Of a DNA stretch of 64,000 bases, positions 8,822 through 17,421 are shown piece after piece. Source of the stretch: Cryobacterium sp. Y11 (GTDB taxonomy: Bacteria; Actinomycetota; Actinomycetes; Actinomycetales; Microbacteriaceae); contig NZ_PJJO01000060.1 in the NCBI RefSeq assembly GCF_002929535.1, positions 62,001 through 126,000 on the forward strand, given 5' to 3'. The stretch's first letter is position 1, and each line of letters opens with the position of its first letter. Position numbers and translations under genes: made by a program. Under the pieces are notes generated by a model, which had not been told where the DNA came from, searched no databases, and was given only the letters and a program-made list of their open reading frames with translations.

Positions 8822-9478
8822 ATGCGCGATGTTTTCCAGCAGGAGCTGGCAGAAGTTCAACAAAGACTCGTCGAGATCTCTCGGCTCGTCGCTATCTCGA
8901 TGGACAAGGCCACTCACGCCTTCAACGAGAGTGACGTGAGTCTGGCCGAAGAGGCCATCACCGAAGACGAAAAGATCGACGAGCTCACCGTAGAGCTTGA
9001 CGAGCTGGCCATCACCATCCTCGCCCGCCAGCAGCCGGTCGCCCGTGACCTGCGCATCGTGGTGAGCGCGCTGCGCATCAGCGCATCGCTAGAGCGGATG
9101 GGCGATCTCGCGACACACATCGCGCAGCTGGCCCGCTACCGTTTTCCCGACAAGGTCATTCCCAAGGGGCTGCGCGGCACCTTTGCCGAGATGGGTGCCC
9201 TCGACGTGGTCATCGCCAACATGCTCACCGAGTTGCTCACGCACCAGGACATGGCCCTCGCCGAGACGATTCGCAACGAAGACGACAAGGTCGATGCCTT
9301 GCACATGAGCGTGTTCGACGCCGTGCTCGGCGAGACGTGGAAGGGGCTCGCCGCCGATACCGTCGACGCGACCCTAGCCAGCCGGTATCACGAACGGTTC
9401 GCCGACCACGCGGTCTCCATCGCGAAGAAGGTGCAGTACCTCGGCACTGGGGCCTGGCACCAGGACGACAACGCCTGA
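8822..9478 (+). CDS. phoU: Phosphate transport/signalling regulator PhoU
   Basis: PhoU of 218 residues, the normal length. It is an all-helical protein with two PhoU repeats. Acidic metal-binding motifs appear as EDEKIDELTVELDE and NEDDKVDALH. It couples the Pst transporter to the phosphate sensor kinase, dampening the response when phosphate is plentiful. The start at ATG 8822 has a GGAAAGGA-like ribosome-binding site upstream. It lies divergent from senX3 rather than at the end of the pst operon, the usual actinobacterial arrangement. Confidence 0.94.
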   Translation: MRDVFQQELAEVQQRLVEISRLVAISMDKATHAFNESDVSLAEEAITEDEKIDELTVELDELAITILARQQPVARDLRIVVSALRISASLERMGDLATHIAQLARYRFPDKVIPKGLRGTFAEMGALDVVIANMLTELLTHQDMALAETIRNEDDKVDALHMSVFDAVLGETWKGLAADTVDATLASRYHERFADHAVSIAKKVQYLGTGAWHQDDNA

Positions 9479-9494
9479 CTCATCGCGTGCCAGC

Positions 9495-9521
9495 GGCCCC
9501 GGAGCATCCGCTCGCGGGGCC
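9495..9521 (+). terminator. Hairpin after phoU
   Basis: GGCCCCG (9495-9501) pairs with CGGGGCC (9515-9521) around a 13-nt loop, followed by TTCT. It lies between the convergent phoU and gpmA genes. Confidence 0.6.
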
Positions 9522-9536
9522 TTCTGCATGAGCGAG

Positions 9537-10289
9537 CTACTTCTTGTTGCCCTGCGCTGCGACGGCAGCAGCGCCGGCAGCAGCAGCTTCGGGGTCGAGG
9601 TACTCACCCGGAGCCAGCGGCATGAGGTCGTCGCCGAGCTGGTAGACCAGCGGGATTCCGGTGGGGATGTTTAGTTCGGCAATGTCGGCGTCGCTGATTC
9701 CGTCGAGGTGCTTGACCAGGGCGCGCAGCGAGTTGCCGTGCGCGGTAACCAGGACGGTCTTGTTCGCGCGCAGGTCTGGCGCGATGTCGGACTGCCAGTA
9801 GGGCAGCATCCGTTCGACGACGTCTTTGAGGCACTCGGTGCGGGGCAGATCATCGCCGAGGCCGGCGTAGCGCGGGTCGTGCGCCTGCGAAAACTCGGAA
9901 TCGTCGCCGAGCACGGGCGGCGGGGTGTCGTAGGAGCGGCGCCAGAGCATGAACTGTTCCTGACCGAACTTGGCCTGGGTGGCGGCCTTGTCGAGGCCTT
10001 GCAGACCGCCGTAGTGGCGTTCGTTAAGGCGCCAGGAACGCTTCACCGGGATCCACAGGCGGTCGGCTTCTTCGAGCGCGAGATTCGCAGTCTGAATAGC
10101 GCGGGACAGCAGGCTGGTGTGCAGCACGTCGGGCAGCAGGCCGGCATCCTTGAGCAGCACGCCGGCGCGCGCGGCTTCCGTGGCGCCCTGCTCGCTCAGG
10201 CGAACATCCACCCAGCCGGTGAACAGGTTTTGCTGGTTCCACGTGCTTTGGCCGTGACGGAGAAGGATGAGTGTGTAGGGGGCAGACAT
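9537..10289 (-). CDS. gpmA: 2,3-bisphosphoglycerate-dependent phosphoglycerate mutase
   Basis: Glycolytic enzyme interconverting 3- and 2-phosphoglycerate, 250 residues. The histidine phosphatase signature [18 protein letters not shown] is at the N-terminus with the phospho-histidine at residue 12. The second catalytic region is [14 protein letters not shown], and the substrate loop is [11 protein letters not shown]. The C-terminus has a short Ala-rich tail ending NKK. Its place beside senX3-regX3-phoU matches the mycobacterial gpm1-senX3-regX3 neighbourhood. It is downstream of ygfZ on the same strand, separated by 165 bp that hold a large inverted repeat. Confidence 0.95.
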   Translation of the reverse strand: MSAPYTLILLRHGQSTWNQQNLFTGWVDVRLSEQGATEAARAGVLLKDAGLLPDVLHTSLLSRAIQTANLALEEADRLWIPVKRSWRLNERHYGGLQGLDKAATQAKFGQEQFMLWRRSYDTPPPVLGDDSEFSQAHDPRYAGLGDDLPRTECLKDVVERMLPYWQSDIAPDLRANKTVLVTAHGNSLRALVKHLDGISDADIAELNIPTGIPLVYQLGDDLMPLAPGEYLDPEAAAAGAAAVAAQGNKK

Positions 10290-10350
10290 ATGCCCACTCT
10301 ATCGAGCGCGATCTGCAAACTGCGCGGCAGCACGGCCCCGGCGGGGGCGC

Positions 10351-10433
10351 ATTCAGAAAAACTGACCGCAACGGATGCTGCCACCCACGTGATTTCGCGG
10401 GTTGCGGCATCCGTCTCGGCAAATTTTCTGAAT
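10351..10433. repeat. Large imperfect inverted repeat between ygfZ and gpmA
   Basis: Arms of about 35 nt (10351-10386 and 10399-10433) pair with a few mismatches around a 12-nt loop. Both arms begin with ATTCAGAAAA and contain the locally over-represented ACGGATGC oligomer. It could be the terminator of the minus-strand ygfZ transcript, a processing site before gpmA, or a short dispersed repeat. Confidence 0.55.
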
Positions 10434-10454
10434 TGGCCACAGACAACGGGGCGG

Positions 10455-11870
10455 TCAGTGTCCGGGGGTGCGGATTCCAAGGCGCGGTAGGCGCGGAATA
10501 TCGGCGACGGAACCGGCCGACTGCGGCACGATGATCTCCTGGTTGGCCGAGATGGAGATTCCCTCGGATTCGACATAGAGCGTCGATCCGGCCGGAATGG
10601 TGCGCTTGATCACGGCGAGGGCGATAGGCCCGAGCTCGTAGTGGATGGCGCTTGAGGTGATGGTGCCGACACCGACTCGCTCGGGCTCCGACTGTGCCTC
10701 TGAGCTGCCAGGCCGCACGCGATCGGCCTGCACCGGGTCGCCGGGGGCGGGCAGCACGCCCTCCGACCCGTCGAGGTGCAGCATGACGAGGCGACGCGGC
10801 GGGTGTCCGAGGTTGTGCACCTTCGCCACGGTTTCCTGGCCGCGATAGCAGCCCTTGCTGAGGTGCACGGCGGTTCGCAGCCAGTCCAACTCGTGCGGAA
10901 TGCTCTTCTCGTCGACCTCGCGGGCCCGGCGCGGCCGCCAGGCGGCGATGCGCAGCGCCTCGAGGGCAAGTAGCCCGGCGGGGGTGACTCGTACGGCCAC
11001 AGCGGATGCGGCGTCGCCAGCAGCCGAGATGGCATCGGGGTCGACGGCGACGGATGCTGCGTCGTTGGCCGATAGAGACACGGCCGACTCAGACGCGGCC
11101 GGCTCAGACACGGCCGACTCAGACACGGCGGGTACGGGGCTCGCCAGCCCGGGTGCCACGGTGGGAGTGACTAAAGCCGGCCGGGCCGTCAGCGCGCCGG
11201 CGGCGAGGGCGTCGCGCAGGGCCGGGAGGCTGTCGCGCGGCACGAGGGTTTCGCTGTAGGTCCAATGGACTCCCGGGTGTTCGGGCGCTTCGGCGTACTG
11301 GTAGCCGCCGCGGGCAACCGCGACCCAGGGGTCGAGCCAGGTGAGCGGCACCGCGTTCGGAGCGGCGGCGGTGATACCAACGGATGCCGGGGCATCCGTC
11401 ATCGCACCGATCGTGGCATAGGCCAGGGTGTGGTCGACGACCTGCACGCGCAGCATGAACTTCATGCGGTCGAGGAATTTCTGCAGTCCCGGAAGCTCGG
11501 CGGCCTCAACGAGTAGCCAGGTTTCAACGCCATCGTCGAGCACTCGGATGGCGTATTCGAGGCGCCCCGTGGGGTCGAGCAGCAACATCTCGGTGGATTC
11601 GCCGGCAGCGAGGCTGTTCAGCTCCTGGCTCGCGATCGAGTTGAGCCAGCTCAGCCGGTCGGGGCCGGAGACTCCGAGCACTCCGCGGTGCGCGAGGTCA
11701 ACGATGGCGCGACCGGCAACGAGGGAGCGCTGCTCGATCATGGGGTTGCCGTAGTGGGCGGCCACGCCGGCGTCGATACCGTCAGCCTGAACCGCGCCCG
11801 GGAGGGCCAGCAGTGGGGAGGCGGGGGCACGGGGCGCTGTCGCTTCGATGGTGGCTACTGGGTCAGTCAT
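10455..11870 (-). CDS. ygfZ: YgfZ/GcvT-like folate-binding protein
   Basis: Folate-binding protein that assists repair or maturation of iron-sulfur enzymes, related to the T-protein of glycine cleavage. The signature KGCYRGQETVAKVHN is present at about residue 365, inside the LSKGCYRGQE context typical of YgfZ. At 471 residues it is longer than most relatives because of an Ala/Ser/Val-rich insertion (about residues 252-305) with short repeats such as SESAVSEPAASESAVS; at DNA level three copies of about 15 bp are seen near 11085-11130. I used ATG 11870 (MTDPVATIE) rather than the longer frame to 11942. In actinobacteria this gene sits near the nitrobindin-like gene, as here. Confidence 0.9.
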   Translation of the reverse strand: MTDPVATIEATAPRAPASPLLALPGAVQADGIDAGVAAHYGNPMIEQRSLVAGRAIVDLAHRGVLGVSGPDRLSWLNSIASQELNSLAAGESTEMLLLDPTGRLEYAIRVLDDGVETWLLVEAAELPGLQKFLDRMKFMLRVQVVDHTLAYATIGAMTDAPASVGITAAAPNAVPLTWLDPWVAVARGGYQYAEAPEHPGVHWTYSETLVPRDSLPALRDALAAGALTARPALVTPTVAPGLASPVPAVSESAVSEPAASESAVSLSANDAASVAVDPDAISAAGDAASAVAVRVTPAGLLALEALRIAAWRPRRAREVDEKSIPHELDWLRTAVHLSKGCYRGQETVAKVHNLGHPPRRLVMLHLDGSEGVLPAPGDPVQADRVRPGSSEAQSEPERVGVGTITSSAIHYELGPIALAVIKRTIPAGSTLYVESEGISISANQEIIVPQSAGSVADIPRLPRLGIRTPGH

Positions 11871-12051
11871 GTCGCTCAATTCTGCCGACCCGGGTTGAGG
11901 ATCGGCGACCGTGCAGAAAATCGGGGGCGTGCTCGTGGACACGACTCACTCCTGTCAACACTACGACTCGCGGGTTTATTCGGGGGCGGACGCTACTCGA
12001 CGTGGCGAGCACGCGGGTCGAGAACGCCTACTCGGGTCACGTTGCCCGGCA

Positions 12052-12113
12052 GGGCCCACCTTAGGGAACGGGGCCCATCATCCATCATGGGCCTGGCTTT
12101 TGGGCCCGGGGCC
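12052..12113 (+). repeat. GGGCCC palindromic repeat, copy 1
   Basis: Layout: GGGCCCACC (12052-12060), an 10-nt spacer, GGGCCCA (12071-12077), a 10-nt core, TGGGCC (12088-12093), 8 nt, then GGGCCC (12102-12107). The central TGGGCC can pair either with the arm to its left or the arm to its right. The same plan recurs at 12287, 25696, 26166 and 46306. Confidence 0.7.
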
Positions 12114-12217
12114 GGTGCATAAGTTGGACGACCTCAGCACCGCCTGGGGCGAGCGGGGTAGAAGCGGGCATAACGGATGCCGGAGACGGAGGTTGGGGCG
12201 CTGGATGACTCGTTGAA

Positions 12218-12251
12218 GATGAGGGCACTCCTACGGACGAGTGCCCTCATC
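12218..12251 (-). terminator. 13-bp perfect hairpin downstream of the nitrobindin-like operon
   Basis: Perfectly complementary 13-nt arms (12218-12230 and 12239-12251, GATGAGGGCACTC and its complement) enclose an 8-nt loop. On the minus strand it lies after the nitrobindin-like gene and is followed by TTCAACG, so it is a likely transcript end for that operon. Confidence 0.6.
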
Positions 12252-12286
12252 TCTTACGAGTGCCACGACCGACGGGTTGTTCTTTC

Positions 12287-12353
12287 GGGCCCACCCTATG
12301 ACCGCCGGCCCAGTTTATAAACTGGGCCCAGGGACGGGGCCCGGGCCCCGTCC
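12287..12353 (+). repeat. GGGCCC palindromic repeat, copy 2
   Basis: GGGCCCACC (12287-12295) is followed by a perfect 22-bp palindrome at 12307-12328 centred on TTTATAAA, then a second perfect 22-bp palindrome at 12332-12353. The last 47 nt are nearly identical to copy 5 at 46331-46377. An A-tract follows on the plus strand, on the wrong side for a terminator of the minus-strand gene. Confidence 0.75.
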
Positions 12354-12379
12354 AAAAAAGGGCGAGGCGGGCGGGACCG

Positions 12380-13168
12380 CTACTCGACGCGAGCGAGGCG
12401 GCCGGAAGCGTGGGTGCGCAGGTCCTGGCCGAGGGCGGCGATATCCCAGGCCCAGAGCAAGTGGTTGTCGACGAGGCCGTAGAGGCGCGTTGCGGCCGCG
12501 TAGGGTTTGGCTCCCATGGTGCGCAGCACGGCATCCGTGGCGAGGTCGATGCGCGGGCCCTTGACTTGGCCGAGGTAAAGCTCGGCGACGCCGCCGGGGT
12601 GCACCAGGGTGACCTCGATGTCGAAGCCGCCGTCGCGGTTGCGCAGGGTCTCAACGGCCGCGGCGGAAGTGAACGGGCGCTCCCCGGTTCCCGGCAGCAT
12701 GCCCGGCCCCGGGTCGCCATCGCCCTGGTAACGACTGAGGCGCCAGTAGCCGGTCTCGGTGACCAATGGGGTCTTCTCGTCGGACCGAAGCGCGGCGGGC
12801 AAGGTGCTTGGCACATCCGTCGAGGCAGATTCAGCAGCGTCTAAAGCCGAAGCGGCACCGCCCACTCCAGCAACACCAGCACGCGAAGCACCAGCAGCGT
12901 CGAAACCGGCACCAGAGCGACCAGTGGCAGAACCCGCGATCGCGGAATCGGGCGCCGGAGCATCCGCTTCAACGGGCTCGAGCCAGGTGTATGAGCTGTA
13001 CGTCAAGTGCGGCAGGCCGTCGTGACTGAAGCTGATGCGGTGACCGAAGGTGCGGCTGATCGACTCTTCGCCGATCTTGTACTCGAGCACGCCGGAACCT
13101 TCCCAGACTCCGATGAGCCAAGAAAGTGGAACGAGTTCGGACGGGAGGTCGACCGGCAGGTCAATCAT
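12380..13168 (-). CDS. Nitrobindin/FABP-like heme-binding beta-barrel protein
   Basis: Cytoplasmic beta-barrel protein of the nitrobindin (THAP4 C-terminal, formerly DUF1794) family. Such proteins bind ferric heme and nitric oxide or peroxynitrite, and the mycobacterial relatives were first described as fatty-acid-binding-like. The barrel-opening motif GVWEGSG is at residues 20-26, and a C-terminal histidine lies in LRTHASGRLARV, where the heme ligand is expected. The 262-residue product is longer than the usual 160-200 because of an Ala/Gly/Ser-rich insertion at about residues 68-130. It starts 6 bp after a small membrane-protein gene, so the two are probably co-transcribed. Confidence 0.87.
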   Translation of the reverse strand: MIDLPVDLPSELVPLSWLIGVWEGSGVLEYKIGEESISRTFGHRISFSHDGLPHLTYSSYTWLEPVEADAPAPDSAIAGSATGRSGAGFDAAGASRAGVAGVGGAASALDAAESASTDVPSTLPAALRSDEKTPLVTETGYWRLSRYQGDGDPGPGMLPGTGERPFTSAAAVETLRNRDGGFDIEVTLVHPGGVAELYLGQVKGPRIDLATDAVLRTMGAKPYAAATRLYGLVDNHLLWAWDIAALGQDLRTHASGRLARVE

Positions 13169-13174
13169 GGGTGC

Positions 13175-13288
13175 TTACCGCTGCCCCCGGAACAGCTTGA
13201 AGACGACCATGCCGGAGACCCAGGCGATCGACAAGCTGGCCAGTCCGAGCAGACCCAAAAAGAAGAGTTCGAGTGCTATGAGATCCAT
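13175..13288 (-). CDS. Small single-pass membrane protein, 37 residues
   Basis: A short frame of 37 codons starts at ATG 13288 and ends with TAA at 13175-13177. It encodes one hydrophobic helix (LELFFLGLLGLASLSIAW) and a basic tail KLFRGQR, as expected for a small inner-membrane protein. It ends 6 bp before the nitrobindin-like gene, and its first 13 bp overlap the end of the membrane-protein gene at 13276-13563, indicating one operon with translational coupling. Function unknown. It is too short for usual gene callers; operon spacing and hydrophobic pattern are the support. Confidence 0.65.
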   Translation of the reverse strand: MDLIALELFFLGLLGLASLSIAWVSGMVVFKLFRGQR

Positions 13289-13563
13289 GACAGAAGTCTA
13301 GCGGCCCCGTAGACCACGCAGACAACGACGGTCGCCACCACGAGAATGACCATCGCGCCGGTGATGCTCAAGGTGACGCGCTTCACGTACCCTTCCTTGG
13401 TTCCGGTGGCGATTTGCAGTCCCAGGGTGACAAGGGTGCACCCGGCCAGGGTCAGTCCGATCCACCCCAGGGCCGAGGCGGGTGTGGCGAGCACCCCGGT
13501 CAGGATTGCGCCAATGATGGCCAGTAACCAGACGGTCGCGATCGTTCTCCAGTGCCAGCTCAC
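13276..13563 (-). CDS. Small multi-pass membrane protein of unknown function
   Basis: About 95 residues with three or four predicted transmembrane helices (TVWLLAIIGAILTGVL, ALGWIGLTLAGCTLVTLG, MVILVVATVVVCVVYGA). I recognise no family. GTG 13563 (VSWHWRTIATVW) removes an implausible Gly/Arg-rich N-terminus. The upstream ATG 13596 would be almost leaderless behind a TATACT box (complement of 13606-13611) and cannot be excluded. It is divergent from glnR and overlaps the next small gene by 13 bp. Confidence 0.7.
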   Translation of the reverse strand: MSWHWRTIATVWLLAIIGAILTGVLATPASALGWIGLTLAGCTLVTLGLQIATGTKEGYVKRVTLSITGAMVILVVATVVVCVVYGAARLLSWIS

Positions 13564-13636
13564 CCCTCTATTGTGCCTGCCGCGGCCGCATTCCATGGCA
13601 CGCTAGTATAAAATTCGAGATGCTTGGAGGGCGCCC

Positions 13637-14329
13637 GTGGCGCAGTTGTTGATCCTGACCTCGGCGGCCAACAATGACGTACTCCCCGCCCTGGCGTTGT
13701 TGTCGCACAGCGCGAAGCTGATTCCCGCCCAGGCTGAGCAACTCATTCACGCCCCGGATTCCGACCTTATTTTGGTGGATGCCCGCACCAACTTGGCCGC
13801 GTCCAAGGCGCTCTGCCAAATTTTGCGCACCATGGGCAGCTCGACTCCGCTGCTGCTGGTGATTACCGAGGGCGGCCTCGCCGCGGTCAGCCCCGACTGG
13901 GGCGTCGACGATGTCGTTCTCGATACGGCCGGTCCAGCCGAAGTGGATGCCCGGATCCGCCTGACCGCGGGCCGGCTGGAGCGCACGGAGTCGTCGAATA
14001 CCATTCGTGCCGCCGGAGTCGTCATCGACGAGGCGAGCTATTCGGCCAAGGTGCACGGCAAACCGCTTGATCTTACCTATAAGGAATTCGAGTTGCTGCG
14101 CTTTCTGGCCGCGCACCCCTCGCGCGTGTTCACCCGCGAGCAGTTGCTCAGCGAGGTCTGGGGCTACGACTATTTCGGCGGTACCCGCACGGTCGACGTG
14201 CACGTGCGACGCCTGCGAGCAAAGTTGGGCGACCAGGAGTCGCTCATCGGCACGGTGCGCAACGTCGGGTATCGATTCAATGTTCACGAGGAGAACGATG
14301 AGCGGGTTCCGCATGCTATCGGCGCTTAA
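13637..14329 (+). CDS. glnR: GlnR-like OmpR-family regulator with atypical receiver
   Basis: Regulator of 230 residues. The C-terminal winged helix (about 135-220) is canonical OmpR type ([22 protein letters not shown], ending VRNVGYRFN). The N-terminal receiver-like domain lacks the usual acidic pocket and reads [18 protein letters not shown] followed by [19 protein letters not shown]. This pattern is typical of GlnR, the actinobacterial nitrogen regulator that works as a phosphorylation-independent dimer. A GGAGG site (13626-13630) supports the GTG start. It overlaps mshD by 32 bp, the conserved Rv0818-Rv0819-type arrangement. Confidence 0.85.
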   Translation: MAQLLILTSAANNDVLPALALLSHSAKLIPAQAEQLIHAPDSDLILVDARTNLAASKALCQILRTMGSSTPLLLVITEGGLAAVSPDWGVDDVVLDTAGPAEVDARIRLTAGRLERTESSNTIRAAGVVIDEASYSAKVHGKPLDLTYKEFELLRFLAAHPSRVFTREQLLSEVWGYDYFGGTRTVDVHVRRLRAKLGDQESLIGTVRNVGYRFNVHEENDERVPHAIGA

Positions 14330-15170
14330 TACAACGGATGCTGCGGGGCTGAGCGAGTTTCACCGGGTCGCCGCTGAGGCGCTTGGGTTTGACGGCTACG
14401 CGCCGTTCAACGAGCAAGCGTTGTTTGACCTGACGAGCGGCCGTCGGTCCGCTTATTTGGTGCGATCGAGCGGACTTCTGGTGGGGGCGGCTCTCGCGGG
14501 GCGCGGCGAAATCGACCTGGTTATTGCGCCGTCGTCTCGCCTGCGCGGCTACGGCCGGGCCGCCTGGGGTGAACTCGGCGCGCTCGAACCGGGCGAGGTG
14601 ACCGCGTGGTCGCATGGCGACCACCCCGGTGCCAGGGCCCTGGCGGTCGAGCTGAGCTTCGTCGCGGTGCGAACATTGCTGGAATTGCGCAGGCCCCTGC
14701 TGGCCGAGGAAGCGGCATCCGTTTCTCTGGATGGCGCAGGCATTGCCCCGTTTCGGCCGGGTATTGACGACGACGAGTGGGTAGCGCTGAACGCGCTCGT
14801 CTTTGCCGAGCACCCCGAACAGGGCGCGCTGACCGTGGCCGACCTCACCGCGCGCCGTGCCGAATCGTGGTTCAACACCGACGACTTTCTCATTCTGCGC
14901 GATGCCAATGGCGCCATGATCGGCTACAACTGGCTCAAGGTCGAGGGAGACATCGGCGAGATTTACGTGCTCGGCGTGCATCCGGATGCCGCCGGCCGCG
15001 GGCTCGGGCGCGCCCTCATGCAGGCCGGACTCACCCGTCTGCAGGTGGCGGGCTGCGCCACCGCCGCGCTCTACGTCGAGGCCGACAGCGCCGGCGCAGT
15101 GCACCTATACCGGTCGCTCGGTTTTACCGACCACACGGTCGATGTGCAGTACCGTCGCCTCACGAGCTGA
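14298..15170 (+). CDS. mshD: Mycothiol synthase
   Basis: MshD acetylates Cys-GlcN-Ins with acetyl-CoA in the last step of mycothiol synthesis, the main thiol buffer of actinobacteria. The 290-residue product has two GNAT domains. The C-terminal active one shows the CoA-binding loop [15 protein letters not shown] and the ending [20 protein letters not shown] typical of MshD. I placed the start at ATG 14298, with GAGGAG just upstream, inside the end of glnR; ATG 14313 is an alternative. Its presence is strong support for an actinobacterial host. Confidence 0.93.
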   Translation: MSGFRMLSALNTTDAAGLSEFHRVAAEALGFDGYAPFNEQALFDLTSGRRSAYLVRSSGLLVGAALAGRGEIDLVIAPSSRLRGYGRAAWGELGALEPGEVTAWSHGDHPGARALAVELSFVAVRTLLELRRPLLAEEAASVSLDGAGIAPFRPGIDDDEWVALNALVFAEHPEQGALTVADLTARRAESWFNTDDFLILRDANGAMIGYNWLKVEGDIGEIYVLGVHPDAAGRGLGRALMQAGLTRLQVAGCATAALYVEADSAGAVHLYRSLGFTDHTVDVQYRRLTS

Positions 15171-15249
15171 GTCCAGGTCCACAACTAATTTGGCCGTACG
15201 TTCACTCATCTCGTCGTTGTGGCGTGACCAACGGTGTCAGGATGGACAG

Positions 15250-17421
15250 ATGGACGGCGAAATCACCCAGGCAGACTCGGGTCTCACAGACTTTGATGAC
15301 GACTTTGACCCACTTTTCGGAAAACTCGACCCGGCATTGCCCGACGACCGCTACCTTGACCGGGAGCTGAGCTGGCTCGCGTTCAATCAACGAGTGCTCG
15401 AACTGGCCGAAGATGAGTCCTTGCCGGTGCTCGAACGCACCAACTTTCTCGCCATTTTTGCCAGCAACCTCGATGAGTTTTTCATGGTTCGCGTCGCGGG
15501 ACTCAAGCGCCGCATCCTCACCGGCCTAGCCGTGCCAACCAATGTTGGCCGAGCCCCGCAGGATGTGCTCAGCGATATCTCGGCAGCCGCCCACGCCCTG
15601 CAGGATCGGCACGCACTCGCCTTTCAAAGCCTCGTGCGACCGGCCCTAGCCAAGGCCGGCGTCGACGTGGTCGACTGGCAGAGCCTCGGAGATGCCGAAC
15701 GCCGCTCGCTGCGCACGTATTTCTCCAACCAGATCTTTCCGGTGCTGATGCCGCTCGCTGTCGACCCTGCGCATCCGTTCCCTTATATTTCAGGGCTCTC
15801 GCTCAACCTCGCCGTACGGGTGCGCAATTCCAAGACCGGCAAGCAGGAGTTCGCCCGGCTCAAGGTGCCACCAATGCTGCCCCGTTTCGTGCGGGTCAAC
15901 CGCGCGGAGTCGGTCGATCGCATCCGTTATATTGCGCTCGAAGATCTCATTGCCAACCAGCTCGGCGACCTGTTTCCGGGCATGGAAATTCTCGAACACC
16001 ACGTCTTTCGAGTCACCCGCAACGAAGACGTCGAGATTGACGAAGACGAGACCGAGAACCTGATCAAGGCGCTCGAGAAGGAGCTGCTGCGTCGCCGGTT
16101 CGGACCACCCATTCGACTCGAGGTCACCGAGGAGATGGACGAGGTTACCCTCGGCCTGCTCGTGCGCGAACTGGATGTGACCGAGCAGGAGGTCTATCAC
16201 CTGCCCGCGCCGCTCGACCTCGGTGGTCTGTTCGACCTGCGCATTGACCGCCCTGACCTGCACTTCGTCAAGCATGTTCCGACGACGGCGGCTCAGCTGT
16301 TGCCGAGCGAACCGAACGCCGAACAAGACATTTTTGCGGCCGTGGCCCGGCGAGACGTGCTGCTGCACCACCCGTATGAGTCCTTTGCGACGAGTGTGCA
16401 GGCGTTTCTGGAGCAGGCAGCTGCCGACCCAAACGTGCTCGCCATCAAGCAGACGCTGTACCGCACCTCGGGCGACAGCCCCATCGTTGAGGCGCTCATT
16501 GCCGCCGCTGACAGCGGCAAGCAGGTGCTCGCTCTGGTCGAGATCAAGGCCCGGTTTGACGAGCAGGCGAACATCACCTGGGCGCGCAAGCTTGAAAAGG
16601 CCGGCGTGCACGTGGTCTACGGGCTGGTGGGCCTCAAAACGCACTGCAAGCTCGCCCTCGTGGTGCGCTATGAGAAGGGTGTGCTGCGGCACTACAGCCA
16701 CATCGGCACCGGAAACTATAACCCCAAGACCAGCCGCATCTACGAAGACTTCGGTTTGCTGACAGCGGATGCCCAGGTCGGCAAGGACCTCACCCGCCTG
16801 TTCAACGAGTTGTCGGGTTACGCCATCGAGAAGAAATTCAAGCGACTGCTCGTGGCTCCGCTGCACCTTCGTAAAGCCTTACTTAAGCACATCAGCATTG
16901 AGACCGAGCATGCTCTCGAGGGAAAGACCAGCGGAATTCGCATCAAGGTCAACTCGATGGTCGACGAGGACATCATCGACGCCCTGTACCGGGCCAGCCA
17001 GGCCGGCGTGCAGGTGGACGTGTGGGTGCGAGGCATTTGCAGCCTCAAACCGGGCGTTGTTGGCATGAGCGAGAACATTCAGGTGCGGTCGATTCTGGGC
17101 CGGTACCTCGAGCATTCCCGCATCTTCTCCTTTCACAACCTGGGTGAAACGCAGGTGTACATCGGCAGCGCCGACATGATGCACCGCAACCTCGATCGTC
17201 GGGTGGAGGCGCTCGTGCGCCTGGTCGACCCGGAGCATTTGGTCGAAATCGAGGGTCTGTTCGAACGAGCCATGGACCCGCGCACCTCCAGCTGGTGGCT
17301 CGATGAGACCGGCCGCTGGACCCGGCACGACGTCGACGAGCACGGTGTGCACTTAACCGACAGCCAAAACAAGCTGATGCAGCAGATCAGTGCGCGCAAG
17401 CGACCAGCAGGGCGACGCTAA
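15250..17421 (+). CDS. ppk: Polyphosphate kinase 1
   Basis: PPK1 reversibly transfers the gamma-phosphate of ATP onto polyphosphate. The 723-residue product has the N-terminal domain ([15 protein letters not shown]), the head domain and two PLD-like catalytic domains. The autophosphorylated histidine is His484 in [10 protein letters not shown]; the second conserved region is [17 protein letters not shown]. Start ATG 15250 has AGGA 8 bp upstream. The stop overlaps the next gene as TAATG. It belongs with the phosphate genes on both sides; a single GTTCACT at 15200 is too weak to call a PHO box. Confidence 0.96.
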   Translation: MDGEITQADSGLTDFDDDFDPLFGKLDPALPDDRYLDRELSWLAFNQRVLELAEDESLPVLERTNFLAIFASNLDEFFMVRVAGLKRRILTGLAVPTNVGRAPQDVLSDISAAAHALQDRHALAFQSLVRPALAKAGVDVVDWQSLGDAERRSLRTYFSNQIFPVLMPLAVDPAHPFPYISGLSLNLAVRVRNSKTGKQEFARLKVPPMLPRFVRVNRAESVDRIRYIALEDLIANQLGDLFPGMEILEHHVFRVTRNEDVEIDEDETENLIKALEKELLRRRFGPPIRLEVTEEMDEVTLGLLVRELDVTEQEVYHLPAPLDLGGLFDLRIDRPDLHFVKHVPTTAAQLLPSEPNAEQDIFAAVARRDVLLHHPYESFATSVQAFLEQAAADPNVLAIKQTLYRTSGDSPIVEALIAAADSGKQVLALVEIKARFDEQANITWARKLEKAGVHVVYGLVGLKTHCKLALVVRYEKGVLRHYSHIGTGNYNPKTSRIYEDFGLLTADAQVGKDLTRLFNELSGYAIEKKFKRLLVAPLHLRKALLKHISIETEHALEGKTSGIRIKVNSMVDEDIIDALYRASQAGVQVDVWVRGICSLKPGVVGMSENIQVRSILGRYLEHSRIFSFHNLGETQVYIGSADMMHRNLDRRVEALVRLVDPEHLVEIEGLFERAMDPRTSSWWLDETGRWTRHDVDEHGVHLTDSQNKLMQQISARKRPAGRR

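Larger units (their letters stand above)
11871..12379. other. 509-bp gap rich in palindromic repeats
   Basis: No gene is supported between ygfZ and the nitrobindin-like gene, both on the minus strand. The gap holds two members of the GGGCCC repeat family (12052-12113 and 12287-12353) and a 13-bp hairpin (12218-12251). The ygfZ promoter should lie just right of 11870 but was not resolved. Confidence 0.7.

Noticed and set aside
12332..12353. GC-rich palindrome next to an A-tract as a terminator of the nitrobindin-like gene
   Set aside because: On the minus strand the T-tract comes before the hairpin, not after it; the hairpin at 12218-12251 is the better terminator.
12556..12563. GGGCCC inside the nitrobindin-like gene as another repeat copy
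   Set aside because: Only the hexamer is present; none of the surrounding element plan is found and it is coding.
15200..15210. GTTCACTCATC before ppk as a PHO box
   Set aside because: A single unit without an adjacent 11-bp repeat is not enough.
15790..16866. Long open frame antisense to ppk
   Set aside because: It lies wholly opposite the PPK1 catalytic domains, and its translation looks like the complement of high-GC codons with no family resemblance.
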